Assembly: GCA_036924285.1 (NCBI GenBank)
Contig: JAYKYS010000008.1
Location: 17,655,001 to 17,719,000, forward strand
DNA length: 64,000 bases
Reading direction: 5' to 3'
From: Asterella californica
Taxonomy: Eukaryota > Streptophyta > Marchantiopsida > Marchantiales > Aytoniaceae
Below, in pieces: positions 11,954 through 22,402 of this stretch; within the stretch, counting starts at the first letter, position 1; every line of letters begins with the position of its first letter. The notes below the pieces were generated by a model. It was not told the DNA's origin and did no database searches. It worked only from the letters and a program-made list of their open reading frames with translations. The translations under genes and the position numbers were made by a program.

Positions 11954-12539
11954 CTTCCGTTAAAAAATAAACAAAGTTTGTACATATTCTTATTTCTGAA
12001 GAAAATTTTCGGTAAAGTCTTTACTAGCTTTTCCTACACTAACTTCTTTGTACAACTTCGTTTTTAGCGAATGAGGAGTCAAAACTATAGTACTCGTGAA
12101 CACCTACACACTCACGCTGTTAGATCATGAGCCCGAGTCACGAGCTAGAATCGACGGATTTCTCTCTTTCGTATTTTTCATGACTTAAGACTTGTACTAA
12201 CTATTGCCTAGGACGTTTTTTCTCACAACCGAAAACACGAAGTCGCTCCTCTCGACGAGCTCTGCATTCTGGAACTTTTCGCCTCCTTCAAGGTAATATT
12301 TTATCCCAAGCTAGGTGGCAGCTTGTCAAGCATCGCACCAGCTTAGCTCCTGCCCAGCTTGCCAAGGCTAGGGTGTAGCTTCTTCTACAACTTCGTACAC
12401 AATAGAGATAAAATCTCTCTACAACTAGTTTGCACTGTATAGGTCAACGTACAACACGACAGCGCGTTCCAAGTTTTTTCTTTGCTACCTGACCTCGTCT
12501 TTGCATGCAGACTGTGATGTGGCAACAACGACTGATATT

Positions 12540-12942
12540 GCTGAGGAGACAGTTGTAGCAAGAAGCGGATTTCAGACAGCGCTGTAGCGGGATGGTTGAT
12601 TGAACCGGAGTCATCTGTATCGAGAGCAGGCCATTTTCGGAGAAGGGCAATAAAATAGTTGGCATATTACAGTGGAAGAAGCGTTATGTACAGTCGCGTC
12701 TATAGTTATGTCAACTGCAACCTTGAGCACTTTCCGCCTACCTTACTCACAATCCATTGCAACCACTGTTTGAGGAGCAGCCACTATCAGTTCGAGGTTT
12801 TCTGTTTTGTACAAGGGTCAACTTCTGTATTCAACTACACTACGGTGACAGAACACTGGACACAACTATTGTCGAGGCGAATGGAATGTTTTTTCGTTTA
12901 CTTTTTGGGCTTCAAAGCCTTCTGTTATGTACAGTAGGGATG
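12540..12942 (+). repeat. 0.4-kb direct repeat, left copy
   Basis: Nearly identical (about 17 differences by eye over 403 bases) to 19,146-19,549 in the same orientation. Both begin GCTGAGGAGACAG and end CTGTTATGTACAGTAGGGATG-type sequence. They bracket the 6.2-kb GAAGAC-rich block, as LTRs would. The ends are not clean TG...CA and no target duplication is seen. The same 92-codon frame is open in both copies, but it looks like a by-product of conservation. Confidence 0.85.
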
Positions 12943-14470
12943 TAGTGTCGTAGGATTACTCCTTTTGCCCATTTAGCATACAAGATATCGTTCCCACAGA
13001 GAATTTGCACAAGTAACGTTGCTCTAAGTTCTAAGATCTGTTCAAACACACAAACACACAGGTTTTGCCTAGAAATCCCATCTTCTCACAAAACCACGCG
13101 TCTTCCAGACTCACCAAAAGGTGCTCTGGATCTAAACAAACAACTACTAACTAAAATATCACACAACTATTCATAGAGAAGCTCGGGAAGACGCTTCCTG
13201 CTTCCAGGTTACTTCTTCCGGTCTTCTCAGTACCGTCTTCCCAAAGCAATTCTCGGCTTTTGGAGGTTCAACTCGGCTTCTCGCACCTCCATAAGACTGT
13301 TGCTGCTTCGCAGAAGTCGACTAGCAACGGCTGTTACACCTTGCTCTCCCACTCACATTCCAACGGTTTAGATTAATCACATGGTGTATGCCCCCTGTAG
13401 CCTTCCCAAGCTTCTGTCTACGGAAGTGGTCTTCCTGCAGCACTACAACGACATTCACCTTCACGAAAGCTCAATAGAAGTCTCGGAAGCTCATTAGAAG
13501 AAGATAAAAAGATGGGAGAAGATGGGGAAGAAGGGAAAATCCAAACAAGAGAAAACAAGATGAAAAGGAGAAATTAAGATTCCGACAGGCTTCTAGTCCG
13601 GATCCTGACTAACAAGCCATCCCTGCTTGTAATAGTTCGGGGAGGAAGACAACAAACGTGCGTACAGTTGCACCGTCTTCTACTTGAGGATGTCATCTTC
13701 TGCTGTGAGAAGAAGGCTTCTTTCTTCTTCTCTCGCTGCTCTGACTACTCTGTCTTCTGGGATCTTTTATCCATAAGACCGTCCGTACGTAGATCCGAAG
13801 TGCTCTACTGGACGAACCAAGCTGCAATTCCACAACTGCTGACAGTCACCGTCACTCAAGAAGAACGCTTCTCATGCACAATCGAGAGTGAATCCAAGAA
13901 AACCCACCATCCAGAAGACATGGACAAAGCTTTTGCACTCAAATCAGCAATCCATTCTCTGAGAAGAAGTCACATTGGCATTGGGAAGCTCACTCCCTCT
14001 ACTTCCTGCTCCTACTCCTCGACACACCAGTCTAGCCAACAGGACTGCACGAGGATGCCGTTCTCTGTTCCTAAACTGTCCACTATCTCTATCTACATCT
14101 TCGAACCACTGCTGGTAACGAGCATGCAGACCCCTCCGGTATAATCCCAGTCTATTTGTATGTCTCTAACATCGGGTGTAGTGTGCACTGTGCGTAATGT
14201 ATATCATGTGTCTCAAAATCCTACTCTTCGATCTTACTTATGTCTTCTACCACGAGAAAATAGAGGAGACGACCACGAGGGAGAGATGGGCGCTGTCAGA
14301 AGGCTACCACCCCACATGCAAGCCGTTTCCCTTTTCCTGTTTAGCCCTCTATCTTGTTGTCCTTACGCTACTTATGCTGCCACATGGTATCCTAACTAAT
14401 TTTACACTGAAAATTGCCACCCTTAAGATAGCATGTTCGGTCCTATTAAGTTTGGAAATGTCAACGTCGG
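12943..14470. other. Left flank of the GAAGAC-rich element
   Basis: Noncoding by appearance. From about 13,180 onward the DNA becomes dense in CTTCC, GTCTTC and GAAGAC words like the element to its right. It has no counterpart in the second copy near 47 kb. It may hold the end or regulatory part of the element. Confidence 0.4.
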
Positions 14471-17400
14471 TTGTGGTTACTATCTACTCTGATTGCTCGG
14501 AGGCAATCTCTACCGGAGCTCCTAACGCGGCTTCTGATAAGCTAGGAAGCCCTGCGAACACCTCGGGTAACACTGAGGTGGCTTCCTCCTCATCGTTCTT
14601 CGCTGGCCCTACTGTCGCTGCTGCTGCTTCTTCATCGGTTTCTGCTTCTGCTTCTGCTTCTGCTTCGGAAGACGGAAGCGTCTTCTGGGAAGCGGAGTCG
14701 ACTGGTGCTTCCTCGCTCTTCTAGAGCATTAGTTTGGTACTAGGGACCATGACGACCTCATAGGGGTCCGAGGAAGTCGCTTCCTCCACGCAGAATACCT
14801 GGGAAGACGGTTCTTCTTCCTGTCTTCCAGAAGACATCTTGTCTTCCGGGGCTTCTTCCGGAGTCTTCTTGGCTTCCAACGCTGTCACTACCAAGTGCAC
14901 AGCGAGGTCGAACTCTTTCTTCTCCATGTCGGCACCGATCGATGATACTAGGGCTTGGGAAGATGTAGTTACCGGTGACGGAGTCGAGGGAAGTCCATAG
15001 AGTGTCTTCAACCCCTCTAGGGTAAGCAACTTCCTACCCGCGGTGAAGTTGAACTTCTTCCAAAGCGCTTCCACCGACTGTGCTAGTATCTCCTGCGCAC
15101 GAGCTTCCGCTGCTTCTCGCTGCATCTTCTCGGCTGCAACTCGCGCTTCTGCGGCTTCCCGCTGCGTCTTCCATCTTGTCTTCTCCTCTGCGAGGACGAT
15201 GATCTTCCCCCGCACTCGGAGAATCTCTTGATCGCGCTGCTGTAAACGCACCTGCAACTCCTGGTTGCTCTTCCTCAGTTGGGCAGCTCCTTGGCAGAAG
15301 CGGCTGCTTCTGCCTTGTACCTCGCTGCGAGCTTCTCCGTGGTGCGGAGACTAGCTTCCAGCGCTTCTGCCTTCTTCTGGTCTTCTTCTTGACGTATCAA
15401 GGTGCGCAGACCGAATCCAGGCTGTAAAGGCTTCTCCTGAACCTTCGCTCTCTTCTACAGCAACTCCATAGCTGGCTGGATCTCTGAGTGGAAGAAGGCA
15501 CTGAACTCTTCCAATCTTCTTCCTGCGGAAGACAGGTTCATCTCCACAATCCTATCAGAGGTGTCGACCTTGTCTTCTAGAGGCAAGGATGCCTCTTCCA
15601 CCACTATGGTCTTCAGCTTCTGCATACGGGAAGAAGCTACTCTTCTCATCTTCCGAGGTGGAAGATCTCTCCCCATGGTAGAAGCGGTCTTCTTTACTGC
15701 GCTTCCTCGCATCGCAGTAGGAGTATCCATCCATCCTTCGTCTTCTGAAGTCTTCGGAAGACTCCCTGGTGTGGTAGAAGCGGTCTTCTACTCCGGTTGA
15801 GTACTCAACGGCTCTTCCTGCGAGTCAGACTCCGATCTCGAATGAATGAGGGAGATGGTCTTCCTAGGTACACTTCTAGGACACATCTTCCTCGGAGGCG
15901 TGGCATCTTCCGACCCACTTGAGTCGTCTTTTCTCATCAGAAGCGTCTTTTGATGAATGCCGGACCTCAGCTGTGGCATCAGAGTGGGAGGAGGAGTTAC
16001 GACTGTTGCTCGGTCGTCTTCTTCCGAGGTCTCCTCCTTCGCCTCATGCTGCCCTGTTGGTCCATACTTCCCAACTGATCTTCCGTGAGATCCCCCATGG
16101 CTACGTACAGATAACAAAGAAAAGGTGTCAAGTGTCCTCCTGCCGAGGTACCTAAGTACGCTAGCTCCGCCTGTACATATACGTGGAGGAACGATCCTCA
16201 GTTGACGTTCTCTCTGGCACACACTGCTTCCAAGAACTCCACATCCGGATCTCCAAGATACCTCGTCTTCTACGCTTTCTCCTTGGGAAAGAGATGCAGA
16301 AACAGCTTCGCCAGAAGTCGCTTCTTCGGCTCCCGGTAAGATTCTACCTTCCATCCGTTCCTTCCTTGTCTGTCCTCCATGAAGAGGCAAGTTGTGCTTC
16401 CAGGCACATGCCACTCACTCACGATCTTGGGTAAGATCTTCTTTTCGAGCCAATAACCTCAGTCCTCGGATTTTGACCTGTGGAAGGTCTTGCGCCACCA
16501 ATCTTCAGTCCAGGAAGATGGTCTTCCTCGAGCTACTCCTGCCTGTGCAGGTACACGGTTGCGAGGCGATAAGGCTGCCCAAACTTCCTCCAGAAGACCC
16601 TGGTCGGTGAGGTTCCAATCCCACAGGAAGAAGTCGAGACCCAACTCCTTGAGGAAGGGTTTGGCCTCGGCCAACTCTGCTGCGGGTAACACCAACCCTC
16701 GAGGATGCATCGACATACTTGGAAATCTGTTGCACTAAGCCACACGCACTTACTGTGAGCTGAAGGCTCAGTCCTTCCCAAGTGCCCACAGTCTAGCTTC
16801 TACTTCTCAGAAGACGAAACTAGTCTTCCAGAAGACAGCTACTCCGTCTTCCGAGATTCTAACAGTGCTTCCTAGATAGCTCTCGTCTTCCGAGCTATAT
16901 CTAAACAATCCTAACTAAGCAAGGCCTCGCATGGATTCCTCAGAAGACAACCCACCTTGCATTACATCCTACTTCCTATCAGAAGATGGAAAATGTGCGA
17001 GAAGCAAAGCGTATGAACAAGTTCCAGAAGATGGTCGCGGCTCCTACGGTGACAGTGACCTCTGGGAAGACCCCCGGGACAACTTCCGATTCAATGTCTT
17101 TCTCGGAAGACCTCCCGAAGTCAGGCTTCCCTTCACTGGTCTCACCTGTCTTCTGCTTCCTACGCGCATCTATCCTCACAATAGACACGAAACCTTCATA
17201 CTCTGTTCTTTCGACCCCTGCCTCTCATACACACTCAGAAAAAGCTTGCTGCATGATGGGAAGACATGACCCTCGACCATTCTCTCCAGATTCTGCCAGC
17301 AAGACTTCTCATGACTCTCTCCTAAGTTCGGGAAGAAGAAGGAATGGGCTGCTATGGGTCGGACAGAAGAGACCCGAAATGGACCCTCACGTCTTCTCGA

Positions 17401-18540
17401 GCATTTTGCCAGCCCTTCCAGTCTTCTAGTCTCTCTAGGAAGATGTGGATTTGAGAAGCTTGGAAGACCGGGAGGCACATGCCTAGTTCCCGACTTCCAA
17501 CTTCTCGAAATAACAAAACAACTCACCAAGCCACTCGGAATCCGTATTAAGCCTCTCTTAACACCAAAGCAAAGCAAATCCACTCTCGATACGAATTGTA
17601 CACAGTCGACTTCTGAAGACAGTCAGGCTTCCGAAGCGTCTTCCGAAGATGTTCCAATCTTCTGAAGCGTCTTCTGTTCAAGGTTTCGGGAGTAGAGAGA
17701 TGACAGGGTAGGGAAATTGATAGCTGGGATCTCCAATTTGAAGGCTAGGGGTAGGGAACCTCGAATTGAACTCGGGAAGAAGCAAGAAGATGTCTGACAG
17801 AAATTGGGCAGCGCTTCCGCGCCCAATGTCACAATAGGAAAATAGGGATAGGGGATTGATCGATCAGGTTGCCTGCAAACAACCGAGGAAGCGCGAGGGA
17901 TACCAAACAAAGGCGAGAAGCAGTGGGGAAGGAAAAAGAACATGGGAAGAACCTCTACTATCTTCTGTCTGCTTCCCGAGCTGTCTTCGATCTTCCACGC
18001 GCTTCCGGCTCTGGTTCCAGCTCCAATGCGACCCCACAAAGCTGCTTCCGCCGTCAGCTCCTTACTACGCCTCAATCGATCAAGCCGTCCACCTTCGATT
18101 CTACTCAGCCGTCCTCCAATGTCAACTTCCGGGAGTTCACAGAAAAATTCCTTTAGCTCGATATGCTTCTACTCTCAGTATTTCGACCTCGCCTTCCTTC
18201 TAGCTTCGAATCAATCTTGACCTCACTCAATTTCACCTCGCTGCTTCCTCACTCGAATCAATCACTCTTGAATCGATCTTCTCAACCAAGAAGCGTTCTT
18301 GCTGCGGGAAGCTGAAATGTGCTAATGCGCTTCCTGCGCATCTTCCCTGCAGTTTAGGGGTTTCGACCCTCCCGACCTACCTAACCTATTCGGTGCTACC
18401 TGGTAGGTGCACCTATTTCTTACGTGGTGAAGCTTCCGCGGTTGCCGTCTTCCGGAAGATACGTGTCTTTCGCCGTCTTCCGTCTTCCGAAGACATAACC
18501 GAGAAGACGCTTCCCGGAAGACGGTCGTCTTCCGAAGAAG
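14470..18540 (-). mobile_element. GAAGAC-rich repeat element, copy 1
   Basis: Collinear with 46,960-49,345, which lacks parts of the middle and about 1 kb corresponding to 17,445-18,490. Both copies carry the same coiled-coil pseudogene on the minus strand, a shared stretch around CTCTCATACACACTCAGAA, and a common end: GAAGAAGTC, then TTACAAAAAG, and further on CACCACAGC. GTCTTC and GAAGAC are extraordinarily frequent in coding and noncoding parts alike; in 18,421-18,540 alone I count seven. No reverse transcriptase or transposase is visible, so this is probably a nonautonomous element. Confidence 0.65.
14721..16790 (-). pseudogene. Broken coiled-coil protein of the GAAGAC-rich element, copy 1
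   Basis: Reading the minus strand downward, a frame broken by stops and frameshifts gives: a block ending WWRKTFHRSKSED (16,716-16,459); a serine/acidic-rich stretch (16,414-15,788); LEEFSAFFHSEIQPAMEL (near 15,520-15,470); then a long alanine/glutamate-rich coiled coil with EKTRWKTQREAAEARV (15,257 on), KKFNFTAGRKLLTL and FDLAVHLVVTALEA. The same blocks occur in the same order in the 47-48 kb copy, so this was one protein. I recognise no catalytic domain. A Gag-like or captured host protein is possible; the role is unknown. Confidence 0.55.
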
Positions 18541-19089
18541 TCAACTTTTTATTACAAAAAGCTCATTTTGGAGATTTAGTTTATCTATACGTAGTTTATA
18601 TATTCTAGTTTGAATAGTGTTTAAGTCATTCTCATAAGTATGATTTGTATTTATAAATTTACGTATTAATTGTACAATTGGTACATTTAGATGAATTAAT
18701 CGTAAATCTTGCAGTTGTTTCACTATATACTCCCATTTGTCAGTAAGAAATTCATCATGAATTAATACAATTGGTTTGTAATGACCAAAACTACCTTCAT
18801 TATCATCATATAGAAGATTGAAAGTAACATGATAAGAGTTGTTGTTTGGAAATTGAATTATATTCTTTCCAGAAGTAAAACTGTAGATGTGTATATTTTT
18901 TTGTAATATGGAAGATAAAGCTAAGAGACATAAAGAATCACCCCACACACCACCTTCTTTTGTCATTTTACCAACTTTGGTTATATATTCATCTACAGAT
19001 TCGACACGATGCGACACTCTCAATTCATCTTCCATGAAATAAGATAATATCAATGGAGGTAACAACGCTTCTTCAGTTATACAAACAAG
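18541..19089 (-). pseudogene. OTU-like cysteine protease, C-terminal fragment
   Basis: An uninterrupted minus-strand frame runs from just after a stop at 19,092 to the stop at 18,541; the first ATG is at 19,035 (165 codons). It contains EGGVWGDSLCLLALSSIL, then INLY-type strands (NIHIYSF, FNLLYDD), then GHYKPI. This order (GxWGD helix, beta strands, His in an H-Y motif) is that of the second half of OTU-family proteases, the His being the expected catalytic one. The N-terminal loop with the catalytic Cys (D-G-x-C) is absent, and the frame stops about 55 bases from the 0.4-kb repeat, so the protein is truncated. The tail is leucine- and asparagine-rich, perhaps coiled coil. It is strikingly AT-rich beside the GC-rich repeat. 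OTU domains occur in Helentron-type rolling-circle transposons, large DNA viruses and hosts; source unknown. Confidence 0.55.
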
Positions 19090-19145
19090 TTATTATGCTT
19101 ACAAATTTCAAAAATTCGTGAATCCTGTAATTTGTGGGCACCACA

Positions 19146-19549
19146 GCTGAGGAGACAGTTGTAGCAGGAAGCGGATTTCAGACAGCGCTATAGCGGGATG
19201 GTTGATTGAACCAGAGTCATCTGTATCGAGAGCAGGTCATTTTTCGGAGAAGGGCAATAAAATAGTTGACATATTACAATGGAAGAAGAGTTATGTACAG
19301 TCGCGTCTATAGTTATGTCAACTGCCGCCTTGAGCACTTTCCGTCTACCTTACTCACAATCCATTGCAGCCACTGTTCGAGGAGCAGCCACTATCAGTTT
19401 GAGGTTTTCTGTTTTGTACAATGGTCAACTTCTGTATTCAACTACACTACGGTGACAGAACACTGGACACAACTATTGTCGAGGCGAATGGAATATTTTT
19501 TCGTTTATTTTTTGGGCTTCAAAGCCTTCTGTTATGTACAGTAGGGATG
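19146..19549 (+). repeat. 0.4-kb direct repeat, right copy
   Basis: Partner of 12,540-12,942 (see there). It follows directly after CACCACAGC, the end shared with the second GAAGAC-rich element (49,4xx), where no copy of this repeat follows. So the 0.4-kb unit is not an obligate end of that element. Confidence 0.85.
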
Positions 19550-20247
19550 AATAGAATGTATGATAAAAATGTATTCATCTTTATATGTAAATGAACGGAT
19601 GTGTAGTGGATACGTTCGAGACGTATACTCTGCATATATTATTTCGGCACTACAACTTTCGTCTCGTCCTTTTGTGTGCGCGTTAGACACTGTGCGCGCT
19701 AGACTCAATGCGCGTTCTGTCAACTGTTACTTTACAGAACTGAAATAAAACTACACTGGACATTTTTTGTAACCAATACTTGTGTTGTTTCATTGCTCAA
19801 GAATCCGATGTACGAGTAAACTCCCTCGTGTCACGTGCAAGTAGAAACTTGTGAAAGCAAACAATTCATATTAAAATGACTCCAAACATTTTGTCGGTGA
19901 ATATTTCAGAGGAGAAAGCGTCTGTCCCGAATGAAAAAGGTCCCGCAGACTTGTTGAGGAGCGAAATAAGAAGAAGAACAAAAATTGCGCCCGAGAAAGA
20001 GAAAAACTCGGCGGTGTAAAAGGTCATTTTTTGAGGGAGAGAGGTAGAGAAAAAAGTACCCACGATTTGCCGCTGTGCCTAAAAAATATCATGCAGTCAA
20101 ATCAAGTTCACTCTAATGCTAACGGATGCAAAAATACCCGATGAGCCGAAAAGGGTTGAATATAACTTTCAGTTGACTGCGATGAATATGCAAGATAGAT
20201 ATAACCGATAAGATTGATGCAGAGAAGTGTGTCTTCGAGGATACCAA
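19550..20247. other. Intergenic, nothing recognised
   Basis: Short overlapping open frames on both strands, none with a domain I recognise. An AAATAAAA-rich stretch near 19,740 could serve as a polyadenylation region but has no gene to serve. Confidence 0.4.
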
Positions 20248-20582
20248 TGTAAAAACCTACTAAAAAAGTTTATTTTAATGAATATATTAATTTATCACCT
20301 AACCTTTTCGGACAGAAGGGGTAGGTGATAAGTTAAGCTTGCTCTCCTCTTCCACCATCATATGGAAGAGGTGAATAAGCAAGCTTCTTCTTCCATGCAA
20401 AGGTTTAATAAACAAGAAACAACGCTTGCAATGTAACTGCAATACTATGTGCTAACAATTAATCCTGATCTAATCCAATTCCTTTGCAGGTTTTATAGCT
20501 ACTCCGTACTCTCTTTAACAGTATGTTAATACATGAAATATATTACACAATAAACGTATTACTATGCTAACACTTAGCAACA
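20248..20582 (+). repeat. Solo-LTR-like repeat, copy 1
   Basis: Starts TGTAAAAACCT and ends CTTAGCAACA (TG...CA). The copy at 38,444-38,912 starts TGTAAAAACCT and ends GCATAGCAACA, and both carry AAGCTTGCAATG-type and GCTAAC words in the same order. A partial third copy is near 39,400-39,570. No target-site duplication is seen. It overlaps a hairpin of the dispersed family (20,287-20,336). Confidence 0.5.
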
Positions 20583-20689
20583 GAGGGACTGAAAATTGCA
20601 ATTAAGGATGATGTGTTTGTCAAGCAGCCTACCAAATACATAATTTCTTAAGAGGGCGTATGTTTGCACTCTCCTTATCAGTTCTGTCT

Positions 20690-20850
20690 GGATATTTCTG
20701 CATCTCCAGGTCTAGTTATCACTTAATATTTAGAGATAAATTTTGTCTTTCTTGTCAGTTTGGTATAAACTCATACATAATATTTATATTATTTTCTATA
20801 CCAACAAGCGAACAAAAGTTCCCTGAAGTTGATCTTGTATGCATATATCT
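20690..20850 (-). repeat. Hairpin-family core, inverted copy
   Basis: Reverse complement of the core at 22,100-22,245 and 24,090-24,265: CATCTCCAGGTCTAGTTATC near the left, then AAGCGAACAAAAGTTCCCTG and ATGCATAT at the right. The matching hairpin lies to its left at 20,287-20,336, as expected for the inverted orientation. Confidence 0.65.
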
Positions 20851-21485
20851 GCTTGGAGACTGGCTATACATATCGGCAGACTAATCGATATTATGAAAAG
20901 AGCAAGAAGATAAATACTTTAAAAAACTCTCTTAACGTTGATATAATATAAAAACAGTTGAAGACTTTATAACTTAGGATATTGAGATTTAATCCTGATT
21001 TTCTCTTCACCTTGTGGGTGTTACTTGTTTGACCTTCTGCTCCCTCTTTCCCCTTGTTCAGCTTGATGGGGTCTTCCCGTCCATTTGTTATCCATTGCGT
21101 AAAGTTTATAATTTAAAAAACACTCCCCAGTTTGTCCTTTATAAGTAGCAGGGAGCTTGGAAGCTATCAGGTCTCTCCTAGCATATAGCTGAAAAAAATG
21201 TTTTCATTCGTTCAGTTCCCCTTTAAACGACACAGGTACCAATGTACCAAAATATGCAGCCATCACGCACTGAAGTAGATAAAAAGAAAAAGAAACAAGA
21301 CAGTAAATAATGCTCACGAATCACAAAAACAAAGAGGTGAATGTTTATACAAAAAGCTCATACACGAAAGTAAGAATAAACTAAAAAGCAAATAGGACGT
21401 AGTGGCAGCTGCATCATACCTCATGAAGGCTAGAAGAAGAGAAGGACTCTTAAAGGTCTCCCATTTTGTCTTTCCATAGTCACTG

Positions 21486-21540
21486 GAGCTTGAAAGCTAT
21501 AAAAAGAATCCCTTGAGCTTGAAAGCTATAAAAAGAATTA
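21486..21540 (+). repeat. Short tandem repeat, unit 29 bp
   Basis: GAGCTTGAAAGCTATAAAAA occurs at 21,486 and again 29 bases later. A related GAGCTTGGAAGCTATC is at about 21,150. Confidence 0.8.
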
Positions 21541-21995
21541 AATTAATGAATTATAATATATTTATCTAAGAAGATGATATATATAGTGGTGTGTGTAATG
21601 TTTCTCAACGTCTTACTTACAAGTTCTTTTTACATATATCCAACAGTTGTCTGAAGCAACATGTCTGGTGAATTCCATTTAATCTTATCAGTCGATCTAT
21701 ATAGCATGTTCACAGATCGACTTGAAAGTAGAGATAACTTCTAACCTATCATTATAAATATTAAATATAGTACATATCATTAAATAAAATAATAGTATTT
21801 TTTTATACATTTGCACCTTCTCGTAGGAGTAAGGATTTACACAAACATTATTCTTTCCGAGTCAATCCAAGTTGTTATATCCAAGCAAGAGTTACAGAAA
21901 GAAGTAAGTCTCAGAAGTAAATCTGTTTGTAAATGCTCTCTAACAACTACATGAGTGAGAGCATGATGAGTTATGTGAACAGATTTTGATAGAAA

Positions 21996-22402
21996 GTTTT
22001 ATTTATTCCCTAATCCTCTCGTAAAGAATGGTTAGGTGATAAATTAAACACTTTTAGTTCTTTAGCAATGCTACGTGATTAACAATGGTCATGAATATGC
22101 ATACCAGATCAGTTTCTGAGAACTTTTGTTTGCTTGCTGTTATCAGAAAAGTATACAGGAGTCATGTGAATAATAAGTGAATAAAAATATTTACATTTAT
22201 CTCTAAATATTAAGTGATAGTTGGACCTGGAGATGCAAGAGGATCTCGATATAACCTATAAGAATAGCGTGAAAAGATGCACTTCCAAACCTATAGATAG
22301 AGGGGCTTCTTACAAACACATCACATTCAATATTATTTTTGATTTATTATCTAATTCTTTTAATTTTTTTCTCAACAGAAGAGTTAAATAATAAATTGAA
22401 CC
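21996..22402 (+). repeat. Hairpin-family repeat with two hairpins and a core
   Basis: Hairpin 1 (21,996-22,049) pairs TTTATTTATTCCCTAATCC with GGTTAGGTGATAAATTAAAC. The core follows at 22,100-22,245 (GAACTTTTG, GCTTGCTGTTATCAG, GTTGGACCTGGAGATGC), and a worse hairpin 2 lies at 22,338-22,402. The order hairpin-core-hairpin suggests the complete unit or two neighbouring units. Confidence 0.65.

Larger units (their letters stand above)
11310..12465 (+). repeat. Repeat B, copy 1 (partner at 28.05-29.04 kb)
   Basis: Collinear with 28,047-29,036 across its length: a start with TTACCTAAAA and AAGCCCTTTGCTAAGC, a middle with GGTCAACATG, a tRNA-like hairpin, and a late block with CAGCTTGTC and ACAACTTCGTAC / ACAACTACGTAC. 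The partner copy lies immediately before Gypsy gag-pol remnants, so repeat B may be an LTR or untranslated part of that kind of element. Copy 1 stands alone, like a solo LTR. Boundaries are approximate. Confidence 0.7.

Noticed and set aside
14197..14724. 175-codon plus-strand frame ending in alanine/serine repeats
   Set aside because: It lies partly antisense to the coiled-coil pseudogene, and its Ser/Ala run is just the TCTGCT repeat read in frame.
19266..19544. A 92-codon frame conserved in both 0.4-kb repeats (also 12,659-12,937)
   Set aside because: The repeats are so alike that any frame would be shared; the substitutions I can see change residues freely and no domain is visible. Left as a shadow.
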